Positions 23,832 through 32,993 of a stretch of 64,000 bases of DNA are shown one piece after another. Source of the stretch: PMP191F sp047602185 (GTDB lineage Bacteria > Bacteroidota > Bacteroidia > Chitinophagales > Chitinophagaceae); the NCBI GenBank assembly GCA_047602185.1, contig JASGHY010000001.1, forward strand, positions 1,798,001-1,862,000, read 5' to 3'. The notes under the pieces were generated by a model. That model did not search any database and was not told the DNA's origin. It saw only the letters and a list, made by a program, of their open reading frames with translations. Numbering within the stretch: the stretch's first letter is position 1; every line of letters begins with the position of its first letter. Position numbers and translations under genes: made by a program.

Positions 23832-25070
23832 ATGACCACCGAACAACTGATCATAAAAACCTATAACGCTGCAACCCATCTGCAGAATGCTGCTGAAAAG
23901 CACATAAAAGCCGCATTGCAACAACTGGCCAAAGCGCTGGAAGAGAATAGTACTGCCATTTTGCGGGCTAATAAAAAAGACCTGGCAAAGCAGGATCCTG
24001 CTAATCCACGTACAGACCGCTTAATGCTAAACGAGCAGCGTATCAAAGCCATTGCCAACAGTATTCGCGCTATCAGCAAACTTCCTGACCCTACCGGTAA
24101 GGAACTGGAACAACGTACACTTGCCAATGGCCTGCAGTTAAAAAAGGTTGCAGTACCGCTGGGTGTTGTAGGTGCTATATATGAATCGAGACCCAACGTA
24201 ACTTTTGATATTGCTGCACTTTGTATCCGCAGCCGCAATGCGGCGGTACTGAAAGGCAGCAGCGAAGCTGAGCATACTAACAAGGCCGCCATCAGGCTGA
24301 TCAAAAAAGCGTTGCAGGATAATGGTATTCATCCTGACGCCGTAACGCTATTACCATCTGACAGAGAATCAGTAAAAGACCTGTTTACCGCAACAAAATA
24401 TGTGGATGTACTGATACCGCGTGGTTCAGATTCTTTAATACAATTTGTACGCAACAACAGCCGTGTACCGGTTATAGAAACAGGTGCAGGCGTATGCCAT
24501 GTGTATGTAGAGAAGGCAGCCAGTTTACCGATGGCACTTAGTATTGTTGTAAATGCCAAAGTATCACGTCCTTCCGTATGCAATGCGATGGATACGGTGC
24601 TGGTAGATGAAGCTATAGCCCCCGCTTTTCTTAAACAATTACAACCCCAGTTCTTACAACATAATGTAGAAATGTTTGCAGACACCAAAGCATGGCGATT
24701 ACTAAAAGGATACCCTTACCTGCAAAAAGCAACCAGTGAAGATTTTGGTCGGGAATTTCTCAGTTTAAAGTGTGCTGTAAAAGTGGTTAAAGATATTGAC
24801 GAAGCACTGCAACATATCCGGCACTACTCCACCAAACATTCAGAAGCAATAGTTTCTGCCAATGCTGCTCAATGCAAACGTTTTGTAAAAGAAGTAGATG
24901 CAGCCGCTGTTTACACCAACGCCTCTACCAGGTTTACAGACGGAGAAGAGTTTGGCCTGGGGGCAGAGATCGGCATTTCAACACAAAAACTACATGCACG
25001 AGGCCCTTTTGCACTGGAAAAACTGGTAACGGAAAAATGGATCATTAACGGTAACGGACAAATAAGATAG
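23832..25070 (+). CDS. proA: Gamma-glutamyl phosphate reductase
   Basis: A 412-residue ProA that reduces gamma-glutamyl phosphate to glutamate semialdehyde with NADPH, the step after ProB. It is an aldehyde-dehydrogenase-fold enzyme: VAVPLGVVGAIYESRPNVT is the hallmark stretch, and the catalytic cysteine is in RPSVCNAMDTVLV near residue 255. The N-terminal 80 residues and C-terminal LGAEIGISTQKLHARGP are typical. ProB lies upstream across a repeat. No proC is in the window. The start at 23832 gives MTTEQLIIKT. Confidence 0.96.
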   Translation: MTTEQLIIKTYNAATHLQNAAEKHIKAALQQLAKALEENSTAILRANKKDLAKQDPANPRTDRLMLNEQRIKAIANSIRAISKLPDPTGKELEQRTLANGLQLKKVAVPLGVVGAIYESRPNVTFDIAALCIRSRNAAVLKGSSEAEHTNKAAIRLIKKALQDNGIHPDAVTLLPSDRESVKDLFTATKYVDVLIPRGSDSLIQFVRNNSRVPVIETGAGVCHVYVEKAASLPMALSIVVNAKVSRPSVCNAMDTVLVDEAIAPAFLKQLQPQFLQHNVEMFADTKAWRLLKGYPYLQKATSEDFGREFLSLKCAVKVVKDIDEALQHIRHYSTKHSEAIVSANAAQCKRFVKEVDAAAVYTNASTRFTDGEEFGLGAEIGISTQKLHARGPFALEKLVTEKWIINGNGQIR

Positions 25071-25100
25071 TTTTAGTAAAAGCTATAACGATCCAGTGAT

Positions 25101-25114
25101 TTGATACAGATCAA
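25101..25114. promoter_or_regulatory. Perfect Fnr/Crp-family box (TTGATACAGATCAA)
   Basis: TTGAT-4-ATCAA is the exact Fnr consensus, and the palindrome extends to GATTTGAT/ATCAAATC. It sits about 220 bases upstream of the AraC-type gene. A matching box with one mismatch lies after that gene at 26350. Confidence 0.5.
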
Positions 25115-25332
25115 ATCATGCAGAATACACTTAGTGGTCCTTAAAAATATTTTTCCATTTTTTACCTCTGCCTGTCTTTTGCGCTTTGAACATATAATAT
25201 TTTTTATCTACCTTTAATTCAGTTATCTCATCCCCGCTTACTTGCTGTAAATAAGCACTTTCTCCCTCACACTGTCAATGGTGGCTGGTATTAGAACAGC
25301 ACCAAAGGTTACTCTTTTCAAACCTTATCCGC

Positions 25333-26319
25333 ATGCACATCACATTAACTTCAGTTACTGAAGGACTTCTGTCTTTCAGCGACTATCTCAACCCGTTATT
25401 GCCTGTAAAACGGATACCGGGTGCTGACATAAATGTAGCCAAAGGAAACTTTGGCTGTCTCGTTTTCCAACGCCTGGAAGAAAAGCGCTACGCAGTTGCA
25501 CTCAACGATTTTTTCATTGAACAGCCCCACGAATTTACTTATCGCAGTCATTCGCCCCTGTTGATGGTATTCATCAACCTGAGCCTGAACCAGCAATACG
25601 AAGCAAATGATTTTGGCAGGCTGATATTCTATGAGCGGGGGCTAAACCTTCTCTACCAGCCGGAAACCTATGTACGTATGAGTTTCCGAAAACCCGGTCA
25701 TTATTCCTGTTTTATGCTGCATTTGTCAGAAAAACATATTGAACCGTTTGCCGCAGCTTATGAACCCTTGAATAACTTCCTGGAAAAAATACAGCGACAG
25801 GAACCAGCCATGTTATGGCCACGCAACGGTATTGCTTCGCACGATATGTTGAAACTGGTCAATGATTTCATTCACCCGATCTATACCTGGCCTACCCGTG
25901 AATTGTATGAAGAGAACAAGATCAAAGAAACACTGGCAACAAGTACACTTTGCGCTCCCGATCTGAGCAAGAATGTGTACCATATTCCTGAAGAAGATGT
26001 GGAAATGGTTTATCGCATTAAAACCCAATTATTAAAACGTTTGGATAAACCTTTTTCAATGCCCGAACTGGCAGATTCATTTAGCCTTACTGAATACAAG
26101 ACCAATGCCTTATTTAAACGGATCTATGGCGTTACAGTTCCTGAGTTCCTGAAAGACGCACGCATGGATGCAGCACAGAAGCTATTGATTGAGAATGAAA
26201 AAAATGAATCCCAGATCGCACTATTGGTAGGCTATAGTAGTATCCAATCATTTTCGCTGGCATACAAAAATCATTTCGGATACCTGCCGCATTTAGAGAA
26301 ACGGTATTATGGAGATTAA
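25333..26319 (+). CDS. AraC family transcriptional regulator
   Basis: A 328-residue regulator. The C-terminal ~100 residues hold two helix-turn-helix units (KPFSMPELADSFSLTEYKTN and ESQIALLVGYSSIQSFSLAY), the AraC signature. The N-terminal 220 residues carry a sensor part with no motif I can name; the family often binds a small effector there. Neighbours give no clear target. It has an Fnr-like box upstream (25101) and another downstream (26350), so oxygen or redox control is possible. The start at 25333 is the ATG of MHITLTSVTE. Confidence 0.85.
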   Translation: MHITLTSVTEGLLSFSDYLNPLLPVKRIPGADINVAKGNFGCLVFQRLEEKRYAVALNDFFIEQPHEFTYRSHSPLLMVFINLSLNQQYEANDFGRLIFYERGLNLLYQPETYVRMSFRKPGHYSCFMLHLSEKHIEPFAAAYEPLNNFLEKIQRQEPAMLWPRNGIASHDMLKLVNDFIHPIYTWPTRELYEENKIKETLATSTLCAPDLSKNVYHIPEEDVEMVYRIKTQLLKRLDKPFSMPELADSFSLTEYKTNALFKRIYGVTVPEFLKDARMDAAQKLLIENEKNESQIALLVGYSSIQSFSLAYKNHFGYLPHLEKRYYGD

Positions 26320-26349
26320 CACATAATGAAAGACCGGATATTGAATAAA

Positions 26350-26363
26350 CTGATATAGATCAA
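26350..26363. promoter_or_regulatory. Second Fnr/Crp-like box (CTGATATAGATCAA)
   Basis: One mismatch from TTGAT-4-ATCAA. Together with 25101 it shares the wider pattern GATA(C/T)AGATCAAATCA, so the two are direct copies flanking the AraC gene. Confidence 0.4.
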
Positions 26364-26577
26364 ATCACACTGTTATGCATTTCAAACTCAACAAAACTAT
26401 TGAATAATACTCCACAAAAAAGGCCGTTGGCAGCTATCCGGAAACGTAACTTCATATTAACGGTTAATTGATTACACTTCGAAACTGAAAGATATATAAG
26501 TCACAATACCTTATTAAAACAGTCGGCACCATTTCTATAACAATCGCAACCCCTACCCTGTAACCTCCTTTCCAAGG

Positions 26578-26880
26578 GTGCAAACAGGCAACTGTACCGC
26601 CGTTCTTCACTGTCACTATACAAAGAAGAAGTATGTACAAACGCCTTTTTTTCTACTTTTTAAACGGCACCGGTTGCCTGTTTGTGTCCCGGGAGGGTTC
26701 TGCATTACAGCAGGTAAAAACAGGTTTGCATTTAAGGGATGAGGCTTAGGGCTCTGGTTAGTTTGTAACTTAAAAGACACTTTGCGGACAAGGTACTTTT
26801 TCACAGGAGTACATTCCTTTTTATCGCAAAAACAGTCATCGTATTGCTTTTAACCCGCAGTACATGGCTGTTTTTGTTTG
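26578..26880 (+). ncRNA. Candidate structured RNA ending at a terminator-like hairpin
   Basis: A perfect 12-bp pair CAAACAGGCAAC/GTTGCCTGTTTG (26581-26592 with 26673-26684) encloses a second stem GCCGTT/AACGGC (26598-26603 with 26662-26667) with internal loops. About 150 bases later, AAAAACAGTCAT pairs with ATGGCTGTTTTT (one G-T), followed by T-runs (26829-26880), an apparent terminator. The region lacks a credible gene. It could be a small RNA, or the 3' leader/trailer of neighbouring mRNAs. It lacks the conserved cores of RNase P RNA and tmRNA that I would expect. The strand is inferred from the terminator. Confidence 0.35.
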
Positions 26881-26947
26881 TTATACCCCTCACATCTCCT
26901 CAGATTTTCAACGCTTTATTCTGCTTTTTCAGCCTATTGGTTTATTG

Positions 26948-26955
26948 TATCTTTG
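26948..26955 (+). promoter_or_regulatory. tsaD promoter -7 element (TATCTTTG)
   Basis: Exact TAnnTTTG match, 31 bases before the ATG at 26986. Confidence 0.6.
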
Positions 26956-26985
26956 CGCTCTGTTTTTGACCATTTGACAAATAAC

Positions 26986-27996
26986 ATGACAACAATCCTT
27001 GCAATAGAATCTTCGTGTGATGAGACTTCGGCGGCTGTTTGCCGGGACGGACAGATCCTTTCTAACTTTATTGCCAACCAAACGGTTCATGAGCAATACG
27101 GCGGCGTGGTGCCAGAACTTGCATCAAGAGCGCATATGCAAAATATAGTACCGGTAATAGAAGCGGCTTTGCGTAAAGCGGATTGTGAGCTGTCTGAAGT
27201 GAATGCTATTGCTTTTACACAGGCACCCGGCCTGATCGGGTCTTTACTGGTAGGCAGTCAGTTTGCCAAGTCACTGGCCCTGGCCCTGGATGTACCCCTC
27301 ATTGCTGTGCATCACATGCAGGCGCATGTTATTGCCAACCTTATTCCCGGCAATAACAATGAACTGCCGCAGTTTCCTTTTCTATGTCTTACAGTAAGCG
27401 GCGGACATACACAGATCGTGTTATGCGAATCACCTCTGAAATTATCAGTGATCGGCGAAACCCGTGATGATGCAGCCGGTGAGGCATTTGATAAATCTGC
27501 CAAATTACTCGGTCTGCCCTATCCCGGCGGCCCGCTGATCGATAAATATGCCCAGCAGGGAGATGCAAAAAGATTCAGGTTTCCGGAACCACAGATCCCG
27601 GGGCTCGACTTCAGCTTCAGTGGCCTGAAGACATCTATTCTTTATTTTATCCAGGAAAAGAGACAGGAAAACCCATCCTTCATTGAAGAGAACCTGGCCG
27701 ATATCTGCGCATCTATCCAGTCACGCATTATTTCTATCCTGCTGAATAAGCTAAAGAAAGCAGCTATCGAAACAGGTATTAAGGATCTTTGTATTGCAGG
27801 TGGTGTTTCAGCCAACAGTGGCTTGCGTAAAGCTTTGACTGAAATAGGACAGCAAAATGGCTGGCGTACTTTTATTCCAGCTTTTCAGTACTGTACCGAC
27901 AATGCTGCAATGATCGCTATGACTGCCTGGTACAAATATGCTGCAGGCGAATTTGCCGACCTGTCAGTAGGCCCTACAGCAAGAGCGGAATGGTAA
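26986..27996 (+). CDS. tsaD: tRNA N6-adenosine threonylcarbamoyltransferase
   Basis: A 336-residue TsaD/Kae1/Gcp family protein that transfers threonylcarbamoyl to A37 of tRNAs that read ANN codons. Motifs: IESSCDETSAA at the N-terminus, metal-binding HHMQAH near residue 110, SGGHTQIVL and GEAFDKSAKLLGLPYPGGP, plus the C-terminal GGVSANSGLR. The ATG at 26986 is preferred over 26878, which would add repeat-like residues and place the motif unusually far in. A Bacteroidota -7 element lies upstream. It is monocistronic here; modular repeat DNA separates it from trmN6. Confidence 0.95.
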   Translation: MTTILAIESSCDETSAAVCRDGQILSNFIANQTVHEQYGGVVPELASRAHMQNIVPVIEAALRKADCELSEVNAIAFTQAPGLIGSLLVGSQFAKSLALALDVPLIAVHHMQAHVIANLIPGNNNELPQFPFLCLTVSGGHTQIVLCESPLKLSVIGETRDDAAGEAFDKSAKLLGLPYPGGPLIDKYAQQGDAKRFRFPEPQIPGLDFSFSGLKTSILYFIQEKRQENPSFIEENLADICASIQSRIISILLNKLKKAAIETGIKDLCIAGGVSANSGLRKALTEIGQQNGWRTFIPAFQYCTDNAAMIAMTAWYKYAAGEFADLSVGPTARAEW

Positions 27997-28253
27997 AGAC
28001 GATGTGCAGACAAGTACGAATTACGAAGTTAGAAATACGGAAAGCTGAAATGTCGAATGTCAAATTCCGAATATCGAATTACGAAGGAAATCCCAAAGCT
28101 GTAGAACCAGAAATAAGAAATTATTATTCCTTGAAATCGGCAATATCCGTTTCACGCATCCGTAACTCACGACTGACGATTCACGTCTCACGACTACCCA
28201 ACCAAAATCCAGCATTAGCATATTTTCAAATTGACCAATTCGCAAATTAACTT
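27997..28253. repeat. Modular intergenic repeat, copy 8
   Basis: GTACGAATTACGAAGTTAG, GAATATCGAATTACGAAGG, CTCACGACTGACGATTCACG and TTTTCAAATTGACCAATTCG words. It fills the gap between tsaD and trmN6 and carries no gene. Confidence 0.75.
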
Positions 28254-28967
28254 ATGCCCAATCCTTATTTCAGCTTCAAACAATTTACCATCCGGCAGGA
28301 TCAGTGCGCTATGAAGGTTTGCACGGACGCCTGTATTTTTGGTGCGTGGTTTGCCGCTAAAATACCGCAATATGGCAGCGTGTTGGATATCGGAAGTGGT
28401 ACCGGTCTTCTGATGATGATGCTGGCCCAACGTTCACAGGCAGAGATCCAGGGCATTGAAATTGACCAGGCAGCATTCAATCAACTCAAAGAAAACATTA
28501 GCAGTAACCAGTGGAAAGATCGTTTAAAAGCCTTTTCCGGTGATATCCGCACTTATTCTTTTCCCTCGAAATATGACTTCATCATCAGCAATCCGCCATT
28601 CTTTGAAAATGATATCGCTTCTGCAGCGGATAACGAGCAGGTAGCCAAACACAGTAAACACCTTAAACTGGAAGAACTGATCAGGGCCGTTGATACTAAT
28701 CTTGAAGATGGTGGGGGCTTTGGCATTTTACTCCCCTGGCATCGCTGGGAATACTTCGATACGCTTGCAGCAAAACAAGGATTCTTCCTCACTGAGAAAT
28801 TGTTTGTAAAGCAAACCCCTCGTCATAATTACTTCAGGGCAATACTGTATTACAGTCGCAGTCACGAAAACTTCGTTCCCACCTTTGAATTAACGATCCA
28901 ACAGGAAAATGGCTCTTATAGCAGTGAGTTTACAGAGTTACTGAAGGATTATTATTTGTATCTCTAA
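28254..28967 (+). CDS. trmN6: tRNA1(Val) (adenine(37)-N6)-methyltransferase-like protein
   Basis: A 237-residue SAM-dependent methyltransferase of the TrmN6/YfiC family, which methylates A37 of the valine tRNA that reads GUN. Motif I is VLDIGSGTGLLMMM near residue 43, and the amino-methyltransferase motif NPPF (SNPPFFEND) is near residue 108. The short N-terminal FTIRQDQCAMKVCTDACIFGA is typical of the family. Its predicted tRNA partner, tRNA-Val(TAC) with A37, is in this window at 41699. Related MTS methyltransferases are the alternative. The ATG at 28254 overlaps the end of the repeat block. Confidence 0.85.
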   Translation: MPNPYFSFKQFTIRQDQCAMKVCTDACIFGAWFAAKIPQYGSVLDIGSGTGLLMMMLAQRSQAEIQGIEIDQAAFNQLKENISSNQWKDRLKAFSGDIRTYSFPSKYDFIISNPPFFENDIASAADNEQVAKHSKHLKLEELIRAVDTNLEDGGGFGILLPWHRWEYFDTLAAKQGFFLTEKLFVKQTPRHNYFRAILYYSRSHENFVPTFELTIQQENGSYSSEFTELLKDYYLYL

Positions 28968-29445
28968 AACGCTGAACGCGGAATGCTTAACGCCTAACGC
29001 GAAAAGCTGGTTATAAGTTTTAAGTTATAGGTTGTAAGTTGAATACAGGAATTGGGAATTAGGTGAAATACAGGGGTGATAAGTTGAGAGGTTTACAAGT
29101 TGACAGAGGGGAATGTTGAATATCGAAGGGAAGTCAAAAGCCAGGTTGAAAAGTTGGAAGGTTAGCAAGCAAGTACGAAATACGAAGTTAGAAGTACGGA
29201 AGATAAAATATCGAATGCAGAACTTTGAATATCGAATTTCGAAGAAAATACAAGGAGCAACTGCAAATTACCAATTGTCAACTTGTATTTCTCGCAGCTC
29301 GTAGCTCAAAGCTCGTGGCTTGTATTTCAGATTCACTATTGACCATTGACTATTCACTTGCTTCAACCACTCACGATTGCCGTCTGCCGATTCACGATTT
29401 CATTCACTATTCACCATTGACTATTCACTTGCCTCACCCCCGAAA
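28968..29445. repeat. Modular intergenic repeat, copy 9 (long)
   Basis: AACGCGGAATGCTTAACGCC, AGTTTTAAGTTATAGGTTG, GTACGAAATACGAAGTTAG, TATCGAATTTCGAAG, CTCGTAGCTCAAAGCTCG and ATTCACCATTGACTATTCAC words. It ends just before the -7 element of the metE leader. Confidence 0.8.
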
Positions 29446-29457
29446 CCTCAAATTCCC

Positions 29458-29465
29458 TATATTTG
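29458..29465 (+). promoter_or_regulatory. Promoter -7 element (TATATTTG) upstream of the cobalamin riboswitch
   Basis: Exact match to TAnnTTTG, about 35 bases before the first riboswitch helix. Confidence 0.5.
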
Positions 29466-29499
29466 CCCTGGTTCTTTACTTTTCTTTCTTTCCATAGCA

Positions 29500-29668
29500 G
29501 GGTTATTCTGCCAAAAGCAGGATATTAAAAAGGAACCGTGTGAAAATCACGGGCTGTCGCGCAACTGTAAGTAACACACAGTTATTACCCCCGCTGTCCA
29601 TTGTGCCACATCAACGGTATGAGAAGGACGGTAATAACGTTACAAGCCAGGATACTTGCCCACTATGT
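29500..29668 (+). promoter_or_regulatory. Cobalamin (B12) riboswitch controlling metE
   Basis: The core is recognisable: AAAAAGGAACC...GTGAAAATCAC, GCAACTGTAAGTAA and the B12 box GCCAGGATACTTGCC at 29646-29660. It lies in the 300-base leader of metE, the classic arrangement in which B12 represses the B12-independent methionine synthase. Boundaries are approximate. I did not resolve an anti-terminator or anti-Shine-Dalgarno platform in the 170 bases before the ATG. Confidence 0.9.
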
Positions 29669-29828
29669 AAGACGATGCTTTCGCGGATTGAAGCAGTAGT
29701 CACGAACAGAAGGGCATTATTGCATACGCTTATGGCGTAATGGCTTTCTGTTGCACTCTACACTATTTTTCCCGGAGGCATACCGAAAACTAAGGAGCAT
29801 TAATTCATTTAATGTTTAAAAAAGTTTT

Positions 29829-32138
29829 ATGCGTATGCTCAAACACAACCTCGGCTACCCACGTATGGGCGCCCAACGTCAGCTCAAAAAAGCCTGCGAA
29901 CAGTACTGGACAGGCAACATCAGCAGGAATGAACTTTTCCAGACAGGTAAAAAACTACAGGAAGTAAACTGGCTTCTGCAATTGCAGTCGGGCATTGACC
30001 TTATCCCCTGCAACGACTTCAGTTATTATGATCACATACTGGATATGTCGTTGCTGCTGGGTGTAATTCCCGAACGCTATACGCCGGTAGTTACCGACAT
30101 CAAAGAAAATACGGAGATCGACCTGTATTTTGCTATGGCACGCGGTTACCAGAAAGATGGTCTTGATATTACGGCCATGGAAATGACCAAATGGTTTGAT
30201 ACCAACTACCATTACATTGTACCCGAGTTTACAGCCAAACAAACCTTTAGCCTGTTTGGTAACAAAGTGTTTACTGAATTCAGCGGGGCAAAACACATCA
30301 CCGGCAAAACACCCAAACCGGTACTCACCGGGCCGGTATCATACCTATTACTGGGTAAAGAAAAAGAAGCCGGTTTTGAAAGAATTGATCTTATTAAAAA
30401 ACTGGTACCGGTTTATGTGGAGATACTGAATAAACTGGAAGATTATGGTGCCACCTGGGTTCAGTTGGATGAACCATTCCTTGCAATGGATCTGTCCGAT
30501 AAAGAAAAGAAGGCATTTGAATATGCTTACGAGGAGATCCGCAAGCGAACGGCACTGAAAATTATGGTTGCTACTTATTTTGAAGGCCTGGAAGAAAATA
30601 CAACACTTGCTGTAAATCTCCCCATATGTGCTTTACATATTGACCTGGTAAGAGCGCCGCAACAACTGGATGAGATATTAAAATCAGTTCCTCCAAGACT
30701 TACGCTATCACTGGGTGTAATTGATGGCCGTAATATCTGGAAGAACAACTACCAGTCGTCCATTGTACATATTCAAAAGGCAATAGCAGCATTGGGAGAA
30801 GAACGTGTAATGATCGCCCCCTCTTGCTCATTACTACATGTGCCATTCGATCTTGAACTTGAAACCGCTATTGAGCCCGGCGTAAAGAACTGGATGGCAT
30901 TTGCAAGGCAAAAGCTGGCAGAGATAAATGAATTGGCACAGATTGCTGCCGGCAATACAGCATTGTTGAAAGCCAATGCAGCAGCGATGGAAAGCCGCAG
31001 TACATCACCACTCATTCACAAACAGGCGGTAAAACAGCGTGTGGCAGTCATTACAGATGCAGACGCAGCACGCAAAAGCACCTTTCCTGCAAGACAGGCA
31101 CTACAGCATCAGCAATTTGGTCTGCCCCTTTTCCCTACCACAACCATTGGTTCATTTCCGCAAACAGATGATATACGCCAGTTGAGAGCTAAGCTTAAAA
31201 AAGGCGCTATTACACAGGAGCAATATGATGCTGAGATCAAAATAGCCACTATCAATGCTATCCGCTGGCAGGAATCCATCGGGCTGGATGTACTGGTACA
31301 TGGTGAATTTGAACGCAACGATATGGTGGAATATTTTGGTGAACTGCTGGACGGGTTCCTGTTCACCCAAAACGGATGGGTACAGAGCTATGGTAGCCGT
31401 TGTGTAAAACCACCGGTAATATTAGGAGATGTAAATCGCCCGGTTGATATGACAGTTCGCTGGAGCAGTTTCGCACAGGCGCAAACAAGCAAACTGATGA
31501 AAGGCATGCTTACCGGCCCGGTTACTATTCTGCAATGGTCATTTGTACGTGACGATCAGCCGCGTTCTGTTACCACCAATCAGATTGCATTAGCTATCCG
31601 CGATGAAGTAGTAGCACTGGAAACAGCAGGCATTAAAGTGATCCAGATTGACGAACCCGCTATCCGTGAAGGATTGCCATTGCGTAAAAAAGACCGTACA
31701 GCTTATCTTGATTGGGCAGTGAAGGCTTTCCGTATATCAGCCAGTGGTGTACAGAATGGTACGCAGATCCATACGCACATGTGCTATAGCGAATTTAATG
31801 ATATTATTGAGCATATCGCAGCGATGGACGCAGACGTGATCACCATTGAAACATCACGCTCACAAATGGAATTGCTGGAAGCATTTTCTCATTTCAAATA
31901 TCCCAATGAAATTGGCCCGGGTGTGTATGATATCCATTCTCCCCGCATACCCTCTGTTGCAGAAATGGTAGCACTGCTACAAAAAGCAGCAATATTATTG
32001 CCCGTGAAAAATCTCTGGGTTAATCCTGATTGCGGATTAAAAACACGCAAATGGCCCGAAACACAGGCTGCATTAAAAAATATGGTGCAGGCTGCGCAGG
32101 AGGCACGTAAAAAAATAAGCGAACCTGCAGCAGTGTAA
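29829..32138 (+). CDS. metE: Cobalamin-independent methionine synthase
   Basis: A 769-residue MetE that methylates homocysteine using methyltetrahydropteroyltriglutamate, without B12. The N-terminal half begins LGYPRMGAQRQLKKACEQYW; the C-terminal half holds the zinc site (IHTHMCYSEFND with His and Cys, and NPDCGLKTR with the second Cys) and the homocysteine region TTIGSFPQTDDIR. The length is standard. It is controlled by the cobalamin riboswitch at 29500. Its product feeds metK at 7.6 kb. No partner genes lie in the same operon; the thioesterase gene 254 bases downstream has its own promoter. Confidence 0.98.
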   Translation: MRMLKHNLGYPRMGAQRQLKKACEQYWTGNISRNELFQTGKKLQEVNWLLQLQSGIDLIPCNDFSYYDHILDMSLLLGVIPERYTPVVTDIKENTEIDLYFAMARGYQKDGLDITAMEMTKWFDTNYHYIVPEFTAKQTFSLFGNKVFTEFSGAKHITGKTPKPVLTGPVSYLLLGKEKEAGFERIDLIKKLVPVYVEILNKLEDYGATWVQLDEPFLAMDLSDKEKKAFEYAYEEIRKRTALKIMVATYFEGLEENTTLAVNLPICALHIDLVRAPQQLDEILKSVPPRLTLSLGVIDGRNIWKNNYQSSIVHIQKAIAALGEERVMIAPSCSLLHVPFDLELETAIEPGVKNWMAFARQKLAEINELAQIAAGNTALLKANAAAMESRSTSPLIHKQAVKQRVAVITDADAARKSTFPARQALQHQQFGLPLFPTTTIGSFPQTDDIRQLRAKLKKGAITQEQYDAEIKIATINAIRWQESIGLDVLVHGEFERNDMVEYFGELLDGFLFTQNGWVQSYGSRCVKPPVILGDVNRPVDMTVRWSSFAQAQTSKLMKGMLTGPVTILQWSFVRDDQPRSVTTNQIALAIRDEVVALETAGIKVIQIDEPAIREGLPLRKKDRTAYLDWAVKAFRISASGVQNGTQIHTHMCYSEFNDIIEHIAAMDADVITIETSRSQMELLEAFSHFKYPNEIGPGVYDIHSPRIPSVAEMVALLQKAAILLPVKNLWVNPDCGLKTRKWPETQAALKNMVQAAQEARKKISEPAAV

Positions 32139-32347
32139 GATCTACAGACCACAGGATCATGAAAACTTAATGCACGTTCATAAGCATTGTAAAATGATCC
32201 TGTGGTTAAATTCTCATTAAAACATCAGGAACGATTAATATGTATTTATTCACTTATTGCTATTAGTAAAAGAGCACTGTTGCTTCCCGGTAACTATTAT
32301 TTCATTACATCGTTTATATTTTGCAATTTTTCAAATACATTCTTATT

Positions 32348-32355
32348 TATATTTG
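32348..32355 (+). promoter_or_regulatory. Promoter -7 element (TATATTTG) for the thioesterase gene
   Basis: Exact TAnnTTTG match, 38 bases upstream of the ATG at 32393; the TTTTG about 24 bases upstream could be the -33 element. The rest of the gap to metE (32139-32347) is AT-rich, and GATCCTGTGG occurs at its start as a short inverted repeat with CCACAGGATC. Confidence 0.5.
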
Positions 32356-32392
32356 CGCAAGAATATTTGTGAGGCAATAAATCAAGAAGAAG

Positions 32393-32785
32393 ATGTCCAA
32401 TATTATTGAAGAAAAGATCCGGCAGTCTGAGACGAGAATTTTCAAAGCAGTTTTTCCCAACACCACTAATCACTATGATACCCTCTTTGGTGGAACGGCT
32501 ATGTTGCTGATGGATGAAGTTGCTTTTATTACCGCTACCCGCTTTTCGCGAAAAAGAATGGTAACGGTCTCCTCCGATAAAATAGATTTTAAACAACCCA
32601 TTCCCGCAGGAACTATTATTGAATTAATAGGAACTGTAATACATGTAGGCAATACAAGCCTGCAGGTACAGGTCGACATCTTTATTGAAGAGATGTACTC
32701 CTTCGACCGTCAGAAAGCAATCAGCGGCAGCTTTACAATGGTTGCCATTGATGACAATAAACGCCCCGTTCAGATACTGGCTTAG
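32393..32785 (+). CDS. Acyl-CoA thioesterase (hotdog fold, YciA-like)
   Basis: A 130-residue hotdog-fold acyl-CoA hydrolase. Family landmarks are NHYDTLFGGTAMLLMDEVAF at about residues 22-41 (the Asn-x-x-x-x-x-x-G-G helix with the catalytic Asp in MDE) and SDKIDFKQPIPAG in the second strand region. Family members hydrolyse short and medium acyl-CoAs in the cytosol. The single gene has a promoter at 32348. The length is slightly short but typical of single-hotdog enzymes. Confidence 0.87.
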   Translation: MSNIIEEKIRQSETRIFKAVFPNTTNHYDTLFGGTAMLLMDEVAFITATRFSRKRMVTVSSDKIDFKQPIPAGTIIELIGTVIHVGNTSLQVQVDIFIEEMYSFDRQKAISGSFTMVAIDDNKRPVQILA

Positions 32786-32939
32786 CCTGGCAACTCAGGG
32801 TATTGCACAAATTACCTATACCTATTACTATTCCTGTGCAATATCTGAGATAGCTACATATATGCATAATGCATAAGTAAAACCCTCTATTTACCTCATT
32901 AGATCCTTGTTATCACGGATTTGCATTGTCGCGCTCACA

Positions 32940-32947
32940 TAGTTTTG
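32940..32947 (+). promoter_or_regulatory. Promoter -7 element (TAGTTTTG) for the LamG gene
   Basis: Matches TAnnTTTG, 46 bases before the ATG at 32994. Confidence 0.45.
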
Positions 32948-32993
32948 CGCCGCATTAGCAATCCATATCCTTTGTCAAAATAAACACCCTAAT

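Noticed and set aside
26578..26880. RNase P RNA or tmRNA
   Set aside because: The conserved cores (for example GAGGAAAGTCC) are absent.
28968..29740. Several 60-90-residue ORFs upstream of metE
   Set aside because: They lie in repeat DNA and across the cobalamin riboswitch.
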